Assembly (NCBI RefSeq): GCF_029168945.1
Contig: NC_083605.1
Location: 74,604,969 to 74,668,968, forward strand
Length of the DNA stretch: 64,000 bases
Source: Cannabis sativa
Lineage: Eukaryota > Streptophyta > Magnoliopsida > Rosales > Cannabaceae
Reading direction: 5' to 3'
Shown: positions 31,401 to 42,235 of the stretch, in pieces
Layout of the letters: every line of letters begins with the position of its first letter
Numbering within the stretch: the stretch's first letter is position 1
The notes under the pieces: generated by a model
Databases searched by the model: none
Told to the model about the DNA's origin: nothing
The model's input: only the letters and a program-made list of their open reading frames with translations
Program-made: the position numbers and the translations under genes

Positions 31401-31717
31401 GAAGAGATTGTCAAAAAATTCAGTGATTATGTTAGATATTCCCTCATTTGAAGTAGTCTTGGCGCCATTGCTATCCAAGAGAAAGTGAATCCTATTAGCA
31501 GCTTTACGTGAGGAAGCATGGGCGTGAAAAAACTTAGTGTTCTGATCACCACTTTGCAGCCAATCAACACGCGACCGTTGCTGCCAATATTGCTCTTCTT
31601 GTTCCAATAATTCATGCAAGATGCTTTCAGATTTTTTTATATCATCTATTAAAGTCGGTGATCGTGCTTGTTGATTATTCAGCCGTGTGACATTCTTCTG
31701 AGCAGTGGAGATTTTTT
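28482..31717 (-). CDS. LINE ORF2, downstream part: reverse transcriptase and RNase H (out of frame with the endonuclease)
   Basis: The frame is open from about 31717 to the stop at 28482, more than 1,050 codons; an internal TTG at 31617-31619 is not needed as a start. In order: a linker typical of plant LINEs (WLQSGDQNTKFFHAHAS), reverse transcriptase with DFRPISLCNVIYK, LKLDTSKAFDRVEWDYL, GLRQGDPLSPYLF and the catalytic FADDSLLF, then the zf-RVT region (PSKIKIFAWKVMHNVLPT, CSMCSCAWESIGHALFSCPH). The C-terminal RNase H-like domain has LNIDAA, EMEAKALFHSLNWAL, TDALRVFHAL and NHAAHGLAKHAL. It continues the endonuclease frame after a one-base loss in the poly-A tract at 31712-31718. The enzyme would copy LINE RNA at the nicked target. 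Confidence 0.9.
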
Positions 31718-32628
31718 TCCTTCATGTTGCCAAATGTAGATACATGCCATTGTTGGAGCGATGATGTACAAGCTGCAATATTATGCAGGAACTTGTCTAT
31801 GGCAGAACCGGCTACTGGGGATGTCCATTGCTGCTGTATAATGTTGGCAACCTCTTCATTTTGAAGCCACATTTGTTCAAACCTGAACCTGGTGCGACGC
31901 TGTTGTGGCTGCTGATCTGAATTTTTAAGACTAACATTGACAACAATAGCTCTATGGTCAGATGTATAGTAGTCAAGATGTCTAGTAACAATTGGTGAAA
32001 AGTGAGAGTTCCAGCAGTCATTAACAAAGCACCAATCCAGCCTCTCTTTTACTGTGTTCACTGTGCGCCTGCCTTTAATCCATGTGTACGGGTCACCCTC
32101 AAAAGGAACCTCATTTAAACGACAGCAATCAAGCGCTTTCCGAAATTGTTCCATTTGAGCTTCATTACGTGGTGCACCTCCAACTTTATTGTCATTAGAA
32201 AGGATCTCATTAAAGTCTCCGATAACAAGCCAAGGAGATAGTGGTGAGACATCTTTAAGTCTTTCTAATAGAGTCCAAGTTTGAGAACGAAGTTGAGTGC
32301 AAGGAGCTCCATAAAATGCAGTAAAATGCCATCTTGGTTGGTTGGGAGAAGCAATATAACAATCAATCACATTAGTATTATAATTTAAAATAGATACATC
32401 AATATCATCTTTCCAAAGTAACAACAAACCACCTCCTAATCCTACTCTAGGGACTTCAAGTCCATTATTAAAATGTAAAACATTACGAAATCTAGAAATG
32501 ACATTGGGTCCTAACTTAGTTTCCATAAGAAAAAGTACATGTGGGGATTGCTCTTTGACAAGCAAACGAAGGTGACGAAATGCACTTGGTTTCCCCAAAC
32601 CTCGCACATTCCAACTAAGGATTTTCAT
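31675..32628 (-). CDS. LINE ORF2, upstream part: AP-type endonuclease (truncated by a frameshift)
   Basis: It starts MKILSWNVRGLGKPSAFRHL at an ATG that overlaps the ORF1 stop (ATGA). Endonuclease/exonuclease/phosphatase motifs are present in order: WNVRGL (Asn), METKLG (Glu), IGDFNEI (Asp/Asn) and SDHRAI (Asp-His). These residues bind metal and nick target DNA. The frame leaves the true path at the seven-A run (31712-31718), after which only about a dozen out-of-frame codons follow before a stop. In an intact relative this would be one protein with the reverse transcriptase. Confidence 0.9.
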   Translation of the reverse strand: MKILSWNVRGLGKPSAFRHLRLLVKEQSPHVLFLMETKLGPNVISRFRNVLHFNNGLEVPRVGLGGGLLLLWKDDIDVSILNYNTNVIDCYIASPNQPRWHFTAFYGAPCTQLRSQTWTLLERLKDVSPLSPWLVIGDFNEILSNDNKVGGAPRNEAQMEQFRKALDCCRLNEVPFEGDPYTWIKGRRTVNTVKERLDWCFVNDCWNSHFSPIVTRHLDYYTSDHRAIVVNVSLKNSDQQPQQRRTRFRFEQMWLQNEEVANIIQQQWTSPVAGSAIDKFLHNIAACTSSLQQWHVSTFGNMKEKNLHCSEECHTAE

Positions 32629-34307
32629 GGTTGATTGCGGGGCTGAGTATCAGCCTCCGCAGCATTGTCTAGTGAACCAGAAAAATCCATATCAGAATTG
32701 GAAATTGTCTGGTTTTGGTCTTCCCCAGCAGACAAAGAAGGGGAGAAACTTGGTTGGTGCAGACCCCTGCATCTTTTAAGAGTATCACGCAATGATCCCC
32801 GGTCAAATTGTCTCTTTGAGCTTCGGTTTGGTGAGCAATTTTCTTTCCCATAAGTGGCTGCTTTGGTGGATACAATGACAGATGGTGATGCTGCAATAGT
32901 ACCAATTGGAGCATTGAAATTACTGATGTAGTTTTGTGAATCAGTAAATGGTTGAGGTGGATAAGTAGCCACTATATTAGGACTATTAAAAGGGCCTGTT
33001 GGAGGAGTGTAAATATCAGACAAATCATCATAAGAGGCTGATAGTAAAATTGATTTGCCCTTGGAAATTGTTGGTTGGGCAGGTAGTTGAGTATTCAGCG
33101 AGAGTTTTGGGACTGCTGCAGTGCTTTGTGTGGTAGGTGTCACACCAGTAGAAGGCACAAATTGATTCTCAACATCTTTTGAATGGTTGGACCATGATTG
33201 TTGCAAGTGAGTTGTCACATTTGCAGAGGAAATATTTGTTGATGATGTTGCTGGTGTAGTGTGCAAGGGGGCAGACATAGAAACTCCTACAGATGTTCGT
33301 GTTGATGAAAAGAAACCATGAGCCTGTGTTGCTTGTGTCCCAGCCGGCACTTGGTGAGAAGTTTCACCTTGGTATAGAATTGTTGGCTGAGGTTGTGACT
33401 GCCTACTCAGAGAGGGGACAGCAGCAGTAATAGATGTTCTAGCTAATCGAGTGAGCAAAGGCCAAGCGTTTCCCTTGGCGAAGTCGGTTCTGTATCTATC
33501 GTAGCCCGAAGTAGGTAAGGGAGAGCCTTTGATGGTAGGCCTATATTCAAGTTCTGGTTCTTCTCCTCTGTCAAGCTTCTCAAGGAAAGTGATGCATTTA
33601 TTGTAAGGATGGCCAATTCTCCCACATTCCATGCAATATTCAGGCAACCTTTCGTAACGAAACTCAACCCAGAATTTATCCCGAACTTGTGATAGAGCAA
33701 TCATGCGGCCCCGAAGTAATGGCTTGGTGACATCAATTTTGACTCTGATACGGAGAAAAGGGCCCCAACCTTCAAAAAGCGAATCCTCAAAAACGTCAAT
33801 GTATTCTCCAATTAAGTTTCCAAGTGCAACAGCCAGACCTTTAGTTTTGCTCATGAAGGGTAACCTATACACTTGCACCCAGAAGGGTGTACGGGTAAGC
33901 TTTGATGAGGAAACATTCTCACCAAAGTTTGGTGAGTATAAAATGATATGGTGATTCTGAAAGTGGAAAGGTTCCTTCTCCAAAACTCTCTGCTTGTCAC
34001 CTTCACAGCCAAAAGTTAGCATAAACATGCCATCATCTTCGGAAATCTTGACAGGGAATCTACCATCCCAATGCTCAGCCATCTGCCTTTGGAGGGTAGA
34101 TAACCACACTTTTTTTGTTGTCAGGATTCGGGCATAGAGAACGTGATGGCAATCAAGGCTGGAAGAGAAAGGTTCACCAAAATCAAACTCGAAAACTGAC
34201 TGCTCTTCCTCTATAAGGTTGAGTGGTGATTTCATTTTGTCCTTGACGGGGTCCATTGAGTAAACAAAGGGGACAAACACGACAGAAGCAGTGAAAGTAG
34301 CAGACAA
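32625..34307 (-). CDS. LINE ORF1 protein: DUF4283 plus CCHC zinc knuckle
   Basis: This intact frame has 560 residues. The N-terminal part (about 45-215) matches the plant DUF4283 domain, for example MFMLTFGCEGDKQRVLEKEP and FWVQVYRLPFMSK. A CCHC knuckle, CMECGRIGHPYNKC, sits near residue 230. The rest is low-complexity, rich in Ser, Thr, Pro and Gln. Such proteins bind element RNA and form the ribonucleoprotein with ORF2. The stop overlaps the ORF2 ATG by four bases. The ATG chosen gives a short extra N-terminus; a second Met lies 17 codons further in, just before DPVKDKMKSP. Confidence 0.88.
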   Translation of the reverse strand: MSATFTASVVFVPFVYSMDPVKDKMKSPLNLIEEEQSVFEFDFGEPFSSSLDCHHVLYARILTTKKVWLSTLQRQMAEHWDGRFPVKISEDDGMFMLTFGCEGDKQRVLEKEPFHFQNHHIILYSPNFGENVSSSKLTRTPFWVQVYRLPFMSKTKGLAVALGNLIGEYIDVFEDSLFEGWGPFLRIRVKIDVTKPLLRGRMIALSQVRDKFWVEFRYERLPEYCMECGRIGHPYNKCITFLEKLDRGEEPELEYRPTIKGSPLPTSGYDRYRTDFAKGNAWPLLTRLARTSITAAVPSLSRQSQPQPTILYQGETSHQVPAGTQATQAHGFFSSTRTSVGVSMSAPLHTTPATSSTNISSANVTTHLQQSWSNHSKDVENQFVPSTGVTPTTQSTAAVPKLSLNTQLPAQPTISKGKSILLSASYDDLSDIYTPPTGPFNSPNIVATYPPQPFTDSQNYISNFNAPIGTIAASPSVIVSTKAATYGKENCSPNRSSKRQFDRGSLRDTLKRCRGLHQPSFSPSLSAGEDQNQTISNSDMDFSGSLDNAAEADTQPRNQP

Positions 34308-34522
34308 ACTAAAACCAGAATTAGATGAAAGGGAATGCGGGGGAAACTGAAGACAAAATACTGCAGAAAATTGCAGAAAAAATGCAGTTAATTGAGGAAA
34401 GTTTGAAGGAAACTGCTATAAGGTAGTTGAGATTGACAAAAACTAGTTAGAACCATTAAGGACATAGTAACTGCCAAAGAGCACAACATGGGCAGACGCT
34501 CTCTTCAACATTTTTTAAATAG

Positions 34523-34758
34523 TTTTTATTTAATCAATATTTTAAATTCCAACCCCAAAATGAAAGTTATAGAACACATTTTTATTTCTATTTTTAAAAT
34601 TAAAAAACAAAAGTGGTTATAGAACAAATTTTTATTTTTTAAACACAAATTTTATTTTTATTTTTATGATTAAAAAATTAAAAACATAAAAGTGTTATCA
34701 AAGACGCTCTTAATTTAGAAAAAAAATTTGATGTCTTTTTTTATTATTATTATTTCTT
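34523..34758. other. AT-rich spacer right of the LINE
   Basis: T- and A-rich DNA with fragments like AACACATTTTTATTT. No gene or element end is recognised. Confidence 0.5.
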
Positions 34759-34760
34759 TA

Positions 34761-35100
34761 GAGCATCTTCAATCATGCTCTCTAAACATATTCCTTAGCT
34801 AAAATAGAGAGTGAGCTTAAAAAAAATTATAGCGAGTACTCTAAATGTAAGGAGCTCCCTACTTTTTTACTAAATTTTTAATAGTATTATAATCAAAAGC
34901 ATTATTAATTTTTCATTATTTTATTAAATTAATTTATATTTGATAAATTTAAATTATAAAATATTATTAAAATAATCAAACACTAACTGAAATAGGTAGC
35001 ATGATTAGAGAATGAGTAAAAAGAATGACTCCTATTTTAACTTTTTAGCTATTTTAACTAAAATTTAGTTAAACAATAAAGAATGTAGTTGGAGATGCTC
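34761..35100. mobile_element. MITE with GAGCATCTYCAA inverted repeats
   Basis: GAGCATCTTCAATCATGCTC at the left faces GAGCATCTCCAACTACATTC on the other strand at the right. TA flanks both ends. The length is 340 bp with no coding sequence. A Stowaway or Tourist origin cannot be settled from the two-base flank. Confidence 0.75.
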
Positions 35101-35976
35101 TAATTATATGTATTTCTTATTAAAATTGAACTTTCAAACATACTTTAAGAGAAATATTATAAAAACACATCACTTAAGCTGCCTATTATTATTAGTGCAA
35201 TTAAATATTAGCTCTTATTTATCCAATTCAATTGGCATTATTTTGCTCATAGTGCATTAGATCCACATTAAGTGTGAATATTATATTTTGAATTTAATCC
35301 AATCCGCACAATAAATCAAATTCAATCCAACCTAACACAAAAATACCAAATTAAATTGATTATTTTGGATTAGTTACATTAAATTATTTGATATTTATTA
35401 AAAAATATTATTTTTCCACATAACTAATAACAAAATAAAATAAATTATTATTATTTTGTGTCTTTAATAACAAAATAAAAATAAAAAATCAATTAGCTTG
35501 TGACCTTAATTTTTTTTTTTAGATTAGTTAGTGTTATAAATATTATATATTGCATATTTAAATCATTAAGTTAGATATCTTAACTAGTTTTTTATTTTAT
35601 TTTAATTTCTCATTCTTTTATTCTTATTATATTTTAGATTTTAGAAATGCCAAATAGCATTGCTCATTCTTGACTTTCGAAAAAATAAATATTCTCAATT
35701 TTTAATGAAATCAACGTCCATTCTTTTTAAATAAAAAAAAAAACCATTTTAAAATTGATGAAATAATATGTTTTTTTTTACTGATTTTATAGTTTTTGAC
35801 TCTTCGTGAATCATATTAAATATCAGAAAGGGAATGCATTTAACCAAACAAAAGATATTCAAAATTCAACCACAATAACAACAAATAATCTCATTTGGAT
35901 TGGTCCATTCCTTCTTTCATGTTAATCCAATAATCTCATTGGATTGCTTCTGTTAATGTTATGTACATACATATAA
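35101..35976. other. AT-rich intergenic DNA
   Basis: A faint repeat remnant with AATCCAATCCGCAC near 35295-35340 resembles the element at 59697-60440. Nothing else is recognised. Confidence 0.5.
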
Positions 35977-36154
35977 GGCCCGTTTGGTACGCAGTACTGG
36001 ATTGAATTATTTATCCCACCATACTGGAAGGGATAAATAATCCTAAACAGATGAGGTTAGCTGGATTAATTATCTAAACTTCTAACATGCCCAAACACTG
36101 GATTGGACAAATTAACCTGTCTAATCCAATCCAATCCTGCGTACCAAACGGGCC
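35977..36154. mobile_element. Short MITE with GGCCCGTTTGGTACGCAG inverted repeats
   Basis: The ends GGCCCGTTTGGTACGCAG and CTGCGTACCAAACGGGCC are perfect inverted repeats of 18 bp. Further internal inverted parts (GGATTGAATTA / CTAATCCAATCC) are present. The length is 178 bp. The flanks (ATAA left, CATAA right) suggest a short target duplication that I cannot define. Confidence 0.8.
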
Positions 36155-36626
36155 CATAAAGACATTAATCAGAAGACCACACCCAATAAAACCAGGTTCA
36201 GACCTTTCAAACGGCTAATTCATACAAAATGTTTGTTAGAAATTTCATGTTGAGCTGTCATTACAAATGTCCTTGTATTTGAATATATATATATATATAA
36301 TATATAGAAGAATGAACTAGTCTTTTGGACACTACAAGAAACTTAGTCCCTTGTACTTCACTCCAATTCTTATACCAACATCATAAAATCCATTGAAAAC
36401 AGAAAGTTTGGATCAAACAAAAAAGTTAAGAAAAAATAAGGGAAACCTTTGGCTCATTGAAAGGCATGCACTTCTTATTAAGATTGAAGAAAATAAGGAA
36501 ATTTCAAGGCTAACAATGATAGCTATGCTATGCCTAAAACAGATACAACTCAAATTCATTTTCCAACATAACAAATGCCGAATCGAAATAGAGACAGACA
36601 ACAACTAGCCAAATTACATGGAAAAC

Positions 36627-38117
36627 TTAGTTAAAAGCCCCAACACCAGCATCAGTCTTTCTAGCAAGCTTTGTCCACTCGGTATGGAATGCACCCGGTC
36701 GATCAATTCGCTCGTAGGTATGAGCACCAAACAAGTCTCTCTGAGCCTGAACAAGATTCGCAGGAAGCCTGGAACGCCTGTAGGTATCGAAATAGGAAAG
36801 ACTAGCACACATTCCAGGAGTGCTAATGCCAGCCGATATAGCCAACCCAACAACTCTCCTCCACGCAGCTTGGCGCTGAACCATCTCTCTAGCGAAATCC
36901 GGGTCAACAACTAAGCTAGCAAGATTAGGATTCCTCACATAAGCCTGCTTAATCCTATCCAAAAACACAGCCCTTATGATACAACCACCTTTCCAAATCC
37001 TAGCTAACTCTCCCATGTTCAAATTCCAACCTTTCTCATTACTCTTAGCCCTCAACAAATTCATCCCTTGAGCATAACTACAAATCTTAGAAGCATACAA
37101 AGCTTGCCTAACATCATCAATAAGCCTCTTCTTATCAACACCAGTCATAACAACAGACCCAGTTTCCTCTTTCAAACCAGCTTCTTTCAAAGCCTTAGCA
37201 GCATTCTCTCTCTCCTCCTTCAACCCACTCAAATACCTACAATCCAAAGAAGCAGCAATTGTAGGAGCAGCCACAGACAACTCAGCAGCCTGTTGAACAG
37301 TCCATTTTCCAGTACCTTTCATACCAGTCTTATCCAAAATCTTATCAACCAATTCACCATCACCTCCATCATCCTTAACCTTAAAAATATCAGCAGTAAT
37401 CTCAACAAGAAAACTCTCAAGCTCACCTCTATTCCACTCAGCAAAAATCTCAGCAAGTTCAGAATTTGACAAACCCCCAACATTCTTCAACACATCATAA
37501 GCCTCAGAAATCAATTGCATGTCACCATACTCAATCCCATTATGAACCATTTTAACAAAATTACCAGAACCACCTTCACCAATATATGTAACACAAGGAC
37601 CATCCTCAACTTGAGCTGCAACCTTATGAAGAATATCTTGAACATTCAAATAAGCCTGATGAGACCCACCAGGCATAAGAGAAGGTCCATTACGAGCTCC
37701 CTCTTCACCACCTGAAACCCCCATACCAAGATAAAGAATCCCTTTTTCATTCACCTCTTTAATTCTCCTCTCAGTATTCTCATACCACTCATTACCACCA
37801 TCAATTATAGCATCCCCAGGCTCCATATGGTCAGACAAAGCAGCTATAGTCTGGTCCACAGGAGCACCAGCCTTAACAAGAATAATAACAGATCTAGGTC
37901 TTTGAATTGAAAGAACAAAATCACGAGGATTGTACTGACCCAAGAGTGGGAGATTACCTTCTTGATGAGCACGATCGATGGTTTCATCGACTTTGGAAGT
38001 TGTACGATTGTAGACTGAGATTGGGAAACCTTTGTCAGCGATGTTGAGAGCCAAGTTCTGACCCATGACTGCTAGACCTGCTAAGCCTATGCGTGAAAGG
38101 GCTGTTGAAGCTTCCAT
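36627..38117 (-). CDS. PGD: 6-phosphogluconate dehydrogenase, decarboxylating
   Basis: This intronless frame of 496 residues is full length for the family. The N-terminal NADP-binding fold shows GLAVMGQNLALNIADKGF (about 13-30) and VYNRT. The active site shows MGVSGGEEGARNGPSLMPGG (about 132-151) and GNFVKMVHNGIEYGDMQ with the catalytic Lys. The all-helical C-terminal domain ends FHTEWTKLARK. The enzyme oxidises 6-phosphogluconate to ribulose 5-phosphate and CO2, making NADPH in the oxidative pentose phosphate pathway. The end, AGVGAFN, is not a peroxisomal PTS1, so this is the cytosolic/plastidic type rather than the peroxisomal isoform. No long transit peptide is visible. A frame beginning at 38350 overlaps the start out of frame and could act as an upstream ORF only if the mRNA extends that far. 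Confidence 0.96.
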   Translation of the reverse strand: MEASTALSRIGLAGLAVMGQNLALNIADKGFPISVYNRTTSKVDETIDRAHQEGNLPLLGQYNPRDFVLSIQRPRSVIILVKAGAPVDQTIAALSDHMEPGDAIIDGGNEWYENTERRIKEVNEKGILYLGMGVSGGEEGARNGPSLMPGGSHQAYLNVQDILHKVAAQVEDGPCVTYIGEGGSGNFVKMVHNGIEYGDMQLISEAYDVLKNVGGLSNSELAEIFAEWNRGELESFLVEITADIFKVKDDGGDGELVDKILDKTGMKGTGKWTVQQAAELSVAAPTIAASLDCRYLSGLKEERENAAKALKEAGLKEETGSVVMTGVDKKRLIDDVRQALYASKICSYAQGMNLLRAKSNEKGWNLNMGELARIWKGGCIIRAVFLDRIKQAYVRNPNLASLVVDPDFAREMVQRQAAWRRVVGLAISAGISTPGMCASLSYFDTYRRSRLPANLVQAQRDLFGAHTYERIDRPGAFHTEWTKLARKTDAGVGAFN

Positions 38118-38444
38118 GGATGAAAATGGAGATGGGTTTGGTGGATGAGGAAGGAAGAAGAAGAAGAAGGAAGGTAGGTGGGTATGTGGGTGGGTGTAAA
38201 GTTTGAAGCTTTGGGAGATTTAGATATAAGGAAGAGGAGTTCTTGTCCTTTGGGGAGATTATAGGCGAAGAGTGGCGGACTCGTCGAGGGACTGAAAGGA
38301 CAGTCTTCTCTCTTTTTTACACAAACCAAAATCAAAACCAACTTACTCACAACAAAATAATATTATTAATTATTTTTTGGGAAATTTGAGGTGAAGATAT
38401 AAAAGTTTAATTATCGGTTACACTTTCACAATTAATTAAATTTT

Positions 38445-38765
38445 AAAAAATTCTACAACCATAAAATAAATTCATCCAAGAATTTCTATTTATTTCGATA
38501 TTTACAAAAAAAATTATTTTAATTTTTTGATTGTATTTATTTAGGACATCTTTAAGAAATTCAAAAAAATAAAAGAGTCTCGCGTGCAACAAAGTGTTTG
38601 AATTATGTTTTCGGTTAAATATTTTTTACTCAAAATTTAAAAAAATGTCTTAAATAACTATAAAGTAGAAAACCATAAAATTAGCGTGAAAAATTCTCTC
38701 AAATGTTGAAACAGATTCGAAGTACATTGGCATATCTTTTAAGGGGTGCATTGTAAAAACATCCT
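38445..38765. mobile_element. Fold-back MITE, family A copy 4 (decayed)
   Basis: CTACAACCATAAAATAAATT and TATCTTTTAAGGGGTGCATT with ATTTATTTAGGACATC match parts of the copies at 5565-5965 and 6325-6750. It lies just upstream of the PGD promoter region. Confidence 0.5.
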
Positions 38766-38775
38766 TAAATTTTGA

Positions 38776-39190
38776 GGAGTTCTATTTACACCCCACAAAA
38801 TGATAAATACACCTATTATTAAAAAAAAATATATAAACTTAAATAATTTTTAAAAATTACTCTTAATATTTTTTTAAAATTTTTTTCTCACACTATTTTA
38901 TGTTAATTTCAATACTTATTTTGATTTTATTCATAATTTTTTCTAACTCATGTATATATTTTTTTAATTTTTTCTAAGAAAATTTTATATAATTTTTTAT
39001 TTTAATTTTTTTCTCATAATATTTAAAATATAATTTATTTTTGTTTGATAGGTATATTTTTTAAGAATATGAATTGGAAAAAAAAAAGTTAAAAAAATTT
39101 AGTACAATTAAAGATATAAATTTTATATAAAATAAAAATTATTAAAATGGGGTGCCTTTAGAAAATTTTGGGGTGTAAATAAAATTTCCC
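38776..39190. mobile_element. Fold-back element with TTTACACCCC termini
   Basis: GGAGTTCTATTTACACCCCA at the left faces GGGAAATTTTATTTACACCC (other strand) at the right. The inner part is an AT-rich near-palindrome. The superfamily was not determined. Confidence 0.6.
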
Positions 39191-39274
39191 TTATTTTTAC
39201 GATAAAATTTTTTTTTGTTACTTATGTATTTTTATAAGAATCGTAAACAATTTTTTAAAATTATTTTTTATTAT

Positions 39275-39490
39275 AGAAAAAATAGCCTAATTAAAGCCTC
39301 AAGAGTAAATTCAACGGGAGAAACTTTAAGAGGAAAAAGAGTGTCAGACAATATCATTAATCATAAGAATTTGTTTGTAAAACAGCAGCAGCAATACAAT
39401 CAAAGTGATAAGGAAACCAAATATAATGATCATTCAAAGACAGTGTTGACTTCGCTAAATTATGGGCCACACTATTATCAATCCTAAAAC
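39275..39490 (-). pseudogene. Remnant of a LINE RNase H domain
   Basis: On the minus strand the frame reads DNSVAHNLAKSTLSLNDHYI to a stop, matching the C-terminal end of the RNase H-like domain of plant LINEs (compare NHAAHGLAKHAL in the LINE at 28442-34509). No upstream part is preserved. Confidence 0.5.
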
Positions 39491-41000
39491 AATACATAAA
39501 AAAAATATTATTAAAATAATTACAATAAGTAAAAAATATCTTTGATTATACAAGTCTGATCAACCTAGGCAAGGATATGAGTGTATTTTTGTTTGCTTGA
39601 AAAAAAAAATTGTGTGATGCAGATTCTTTCTCTATCCCTTTGATAACTTAGATAATATTGAGACTTTATACTTCATTCTCTCTTAATTTGGTCATCGATA
39701 TGCACTTCGAGGGTTCCCTTCATAATAAAGATGATATTGTCACGACAAGCTAACCTCCCAAAAGATCAAATATAATCCTTCTCATCAAGATCTCATGAAG
39801 ATATGTGGTAAGATTTGAATCTTTGACTAAAGTAAAGAAAAATACCTTTATTGCATAAAATTGCTTGATGTATATTCTACATATTTTTGAATAATTTACC
39901 ATACAAAATATAAAGTTTTAATGGTATGTTTCATATGTGTATATAATACGGACTATTTAAATTTTATTTTAATATGAAAAATTATTTTAAATTTCTCCAA
40001 AAGTTTAAAGAATATCCTAAATATTTACTGTGTATATATAATAAAATTATAATACTCAAATGTCGAAAATATAAATGAATGTTCAATACACTTATTTTTC
40101 AAAGGTACCTCCTATAATTTCCATTTAATTCTTTTTTCCTTATCAAGGGAAATATTATTATTAGTTTGAGCAAGATACCAATTCAATCCAATATTATTAT
40201 TAGGAGATTTGAGATATTGTTAATAATTTTTTATAACAATTATTAAATTAAAATATGTAAAATTACATCAATATACTAACTAACTTATATTGGTGATAGA
40301 TACTAAGACATAATAATTCTCAACCTCCCACAAGTATATTATCATTGGTCTAATTAACTAACAAATTTCACATAATTCATTAATTTAAATGTAAATAAGT
40401 GAAATCAAAATCAATTTTCATATATACCAATAAAGTATGTAGGGTTTTGTTAAAAATAAATAAAATTAAGTATATGGTGTATAATAATTATAGTGCTCAA
40501 CTATTTGTCCCTATTAGTTGTCCAAAAATATTGAACCAATCATAGAGTTTGGTGGTTTATTAACTCTAGATTAATAGGATTCGGTCCATTTTTTGTTTCT
40601 TTTTTTACAAAAGGCCAATAGGTCATCTTTAATTATAAAAATATTACAATATTTAATCAATTTGTTTGCACTACCCTTTTGTGCTTAGTTTGAATTTCTA
40701 ATTACTTTTGGATCTCTTTTTGCTTTTTATACTCTAACCTCAATGGCAAAAGAGTTTATGGTTTACACTTTGACTATTATTGCTTGGTGTTAGATTGACC
40801 CCTATATTTTATCATATATGCAAAAAAAATGGCTTTTTTTTACTTATTGAAAAACTTTTAACAAGAAACAATGTCAAATTCTACAACTTTCAGCAAAAAA
40901 AAAAAAAAAAAAGAAAGAAACTAATACTACAAAGAAATTGGCAGGCCATCCAATAAGGCAGGAGGAGCAACAAAAGATATTGTTTCCTTCCACACAAGCA
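39491..41000. other. Intergenic DNA
   Basis: AT-rich; no gene, clear element end or RNA gene recognised. Confidence 0.5.
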
Positions 41001-41003
41001 TTA

Positions 41004-42235
41004 GACTATCTCTAATAGAAAATATAAAATTTATAATAAATTTAATACAGCAAAATAAATTTATGATTTATTTGACTTCATTATTTATAATTGTGCTCTA
41101 ATTTGTACTAAACTTGACACAAAAAATAAATTTGTGTTATATTTGACCTACTATTTACAATTGTATTCCAATATACAAAATGTAAAATAAGAAAAAAAAA
41201 ATAATTAATTAAATTAAGGCTAATTAGAATTTTTGCCCCCTGAACTTTGACATGTACCAAATCATGCCCCCTGAACTTTTAAGGTCGTTAAAAATGTCCC
41301 CTGAACTATTAAGATTGTTGGATTTAAAAACTTTTTTCCAATTTTAGTGAAAAAGTCTAATATGGATGAAAGTTCAGGCGTCATAATTTAGTACATGAAC
41401 ACGATTTTGTAGATATCAAAGTCTGGGGAGCATGGTTTAGTACATAAACAATCACTGAAATAATAAAATTGAATGAACTTAAACAAAAGTCCTTAAATCT
41501 AACAATCTCAATAGTTTAGGGGGTATTTTTAACAACCTTAAAAGTTCAGGGGGATGATTTGGTACATGTCAAAGTTCAAGAGGCAAAAATCCAAATTAGC
41601 CTTAAATTAATGGTCATTTAGTATTTTATTGAGAATATACAAAAAAATATTATTTTTTTTAATTATTTGATTATTTAAATAATGGTAATATGGTAAATAA
41701 AAAATATAAAGTTTAATAAAAGTAAATGAATCATAATAATTAATGGTATTATAACATTCAAATAAAAAAGTAGCATTTATTGTAGGCTAAATTTGACACA
41801 ATGTTATATCTTGTGTCAAATTTAACATAACTTTTAGCATGTGTTAAATTTAGCACATAGCAAATTTTGTGCTAAATTTGGCACAACATTTGTTATGATG
41901 TAAAATTTACACCATATTAAATGCACTATTTTTTCATTTACATTTATGTCATTTCTATTATTTTATTAGTATATTTAACTATCACATTAAATTATGAAAC
42001 ATTAATATTATTTTTTTTATTCTCTTACATATTAAAATAATAATAAAATTGATAATAAAGTTATTAGATTTTATATTTTTAATAAAATATTAATTAGATA
42101 TTAAATTTTACATCAAAATTTTAGTTTTACAATTGTGCATTGGAGCACAAATCTAAAATTTGGTGTAAATTTACCACAAAATTATTTTTTGTGCCAAATA
42201 TAGCATAATTTTTACATCTCCCATTAAAGATGGTC
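41004..42235. mobile_element. Harbinger-like MITE, interrupted by a MULE-type MITE
   Basis: GACTATCTCTAATAGAAAAT at the left faces GACCATCTTTAATGGGAGAT on the other strand at the right. TTA lies on both sides (41001-41003, 42236-42238). The arms share TTGTGCTCTAAT / TTGTGCTCCAAT and ACACAAAAAATAAATTTGTG-like segments. The 384-bp element at 41218-41601 is inserted in the left arm. Confidence 0.75.
41218..41601. mobile_element. MULE-type MITE with exact 9-bp target duplication
   Basis: GGCTAATTAGAATTTTTGCC faces GGCTAATTTGGATTTTTGCC on the other strand. The arms continue with CCTGAACTTTGACATGTACC and TGAACTTTTAAGG. TTAAATTAA is repeated exactly on both flanks (41209-41217, 41602-41610). A decayed relative lies at 58780-59130. 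Confidence 0.88.

Larger units (their letters stand above)
28442..34509 (-). mobile_element. Full-length L1-type LINE retrotransposon
   Basis: This ~6.07-kb element carries a ~200-base 5' UTR (34308-34509), ORF1, ORF2 and a poly(A) tail (T-run at 28442-28453 on the plus strand). Near-perfect 13-bp target duplications flank it. ORF1 ends and ORF2 begins in an ATGA overlap, suggesting termination-reinitiation. ORF2 holds AP-type endonuclease, reverse transcriptase, a zinc-binding region and a C-terminal RNase H domain, as in plant L1 elements with an acquired RNase H. Only one disabling change is visible, a shift in an A-run at 31712-31718. The element is therefore young and nearly intact. Confidence 0.92.

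Noticed and set aside
29323..31488. Plus-strand frames within the LINE
   Set aside because: They are antisense shadows of the reverse transcriptase frame.
36330..36345. CACTACAAGAAAC, resembling a CACTA transposon end
   Set aside because: No matching inverted end or target duplication is found nearby; it may be chance in the 3' flank of the PGD gene.
37068..37715. Plus-strand frames of 66-133 codons
   Set aside because: Antisense to the PGD coding region.
38087..38350. 87-codon frame upstream of and overlapping the PGD start
   Set aside because: It overlaps the PGD ATG out of frame and is Ser/Pro-rich like a translated UTR. An upstream ORF is possible only if the mRNA starts before 38350, which is not shown.
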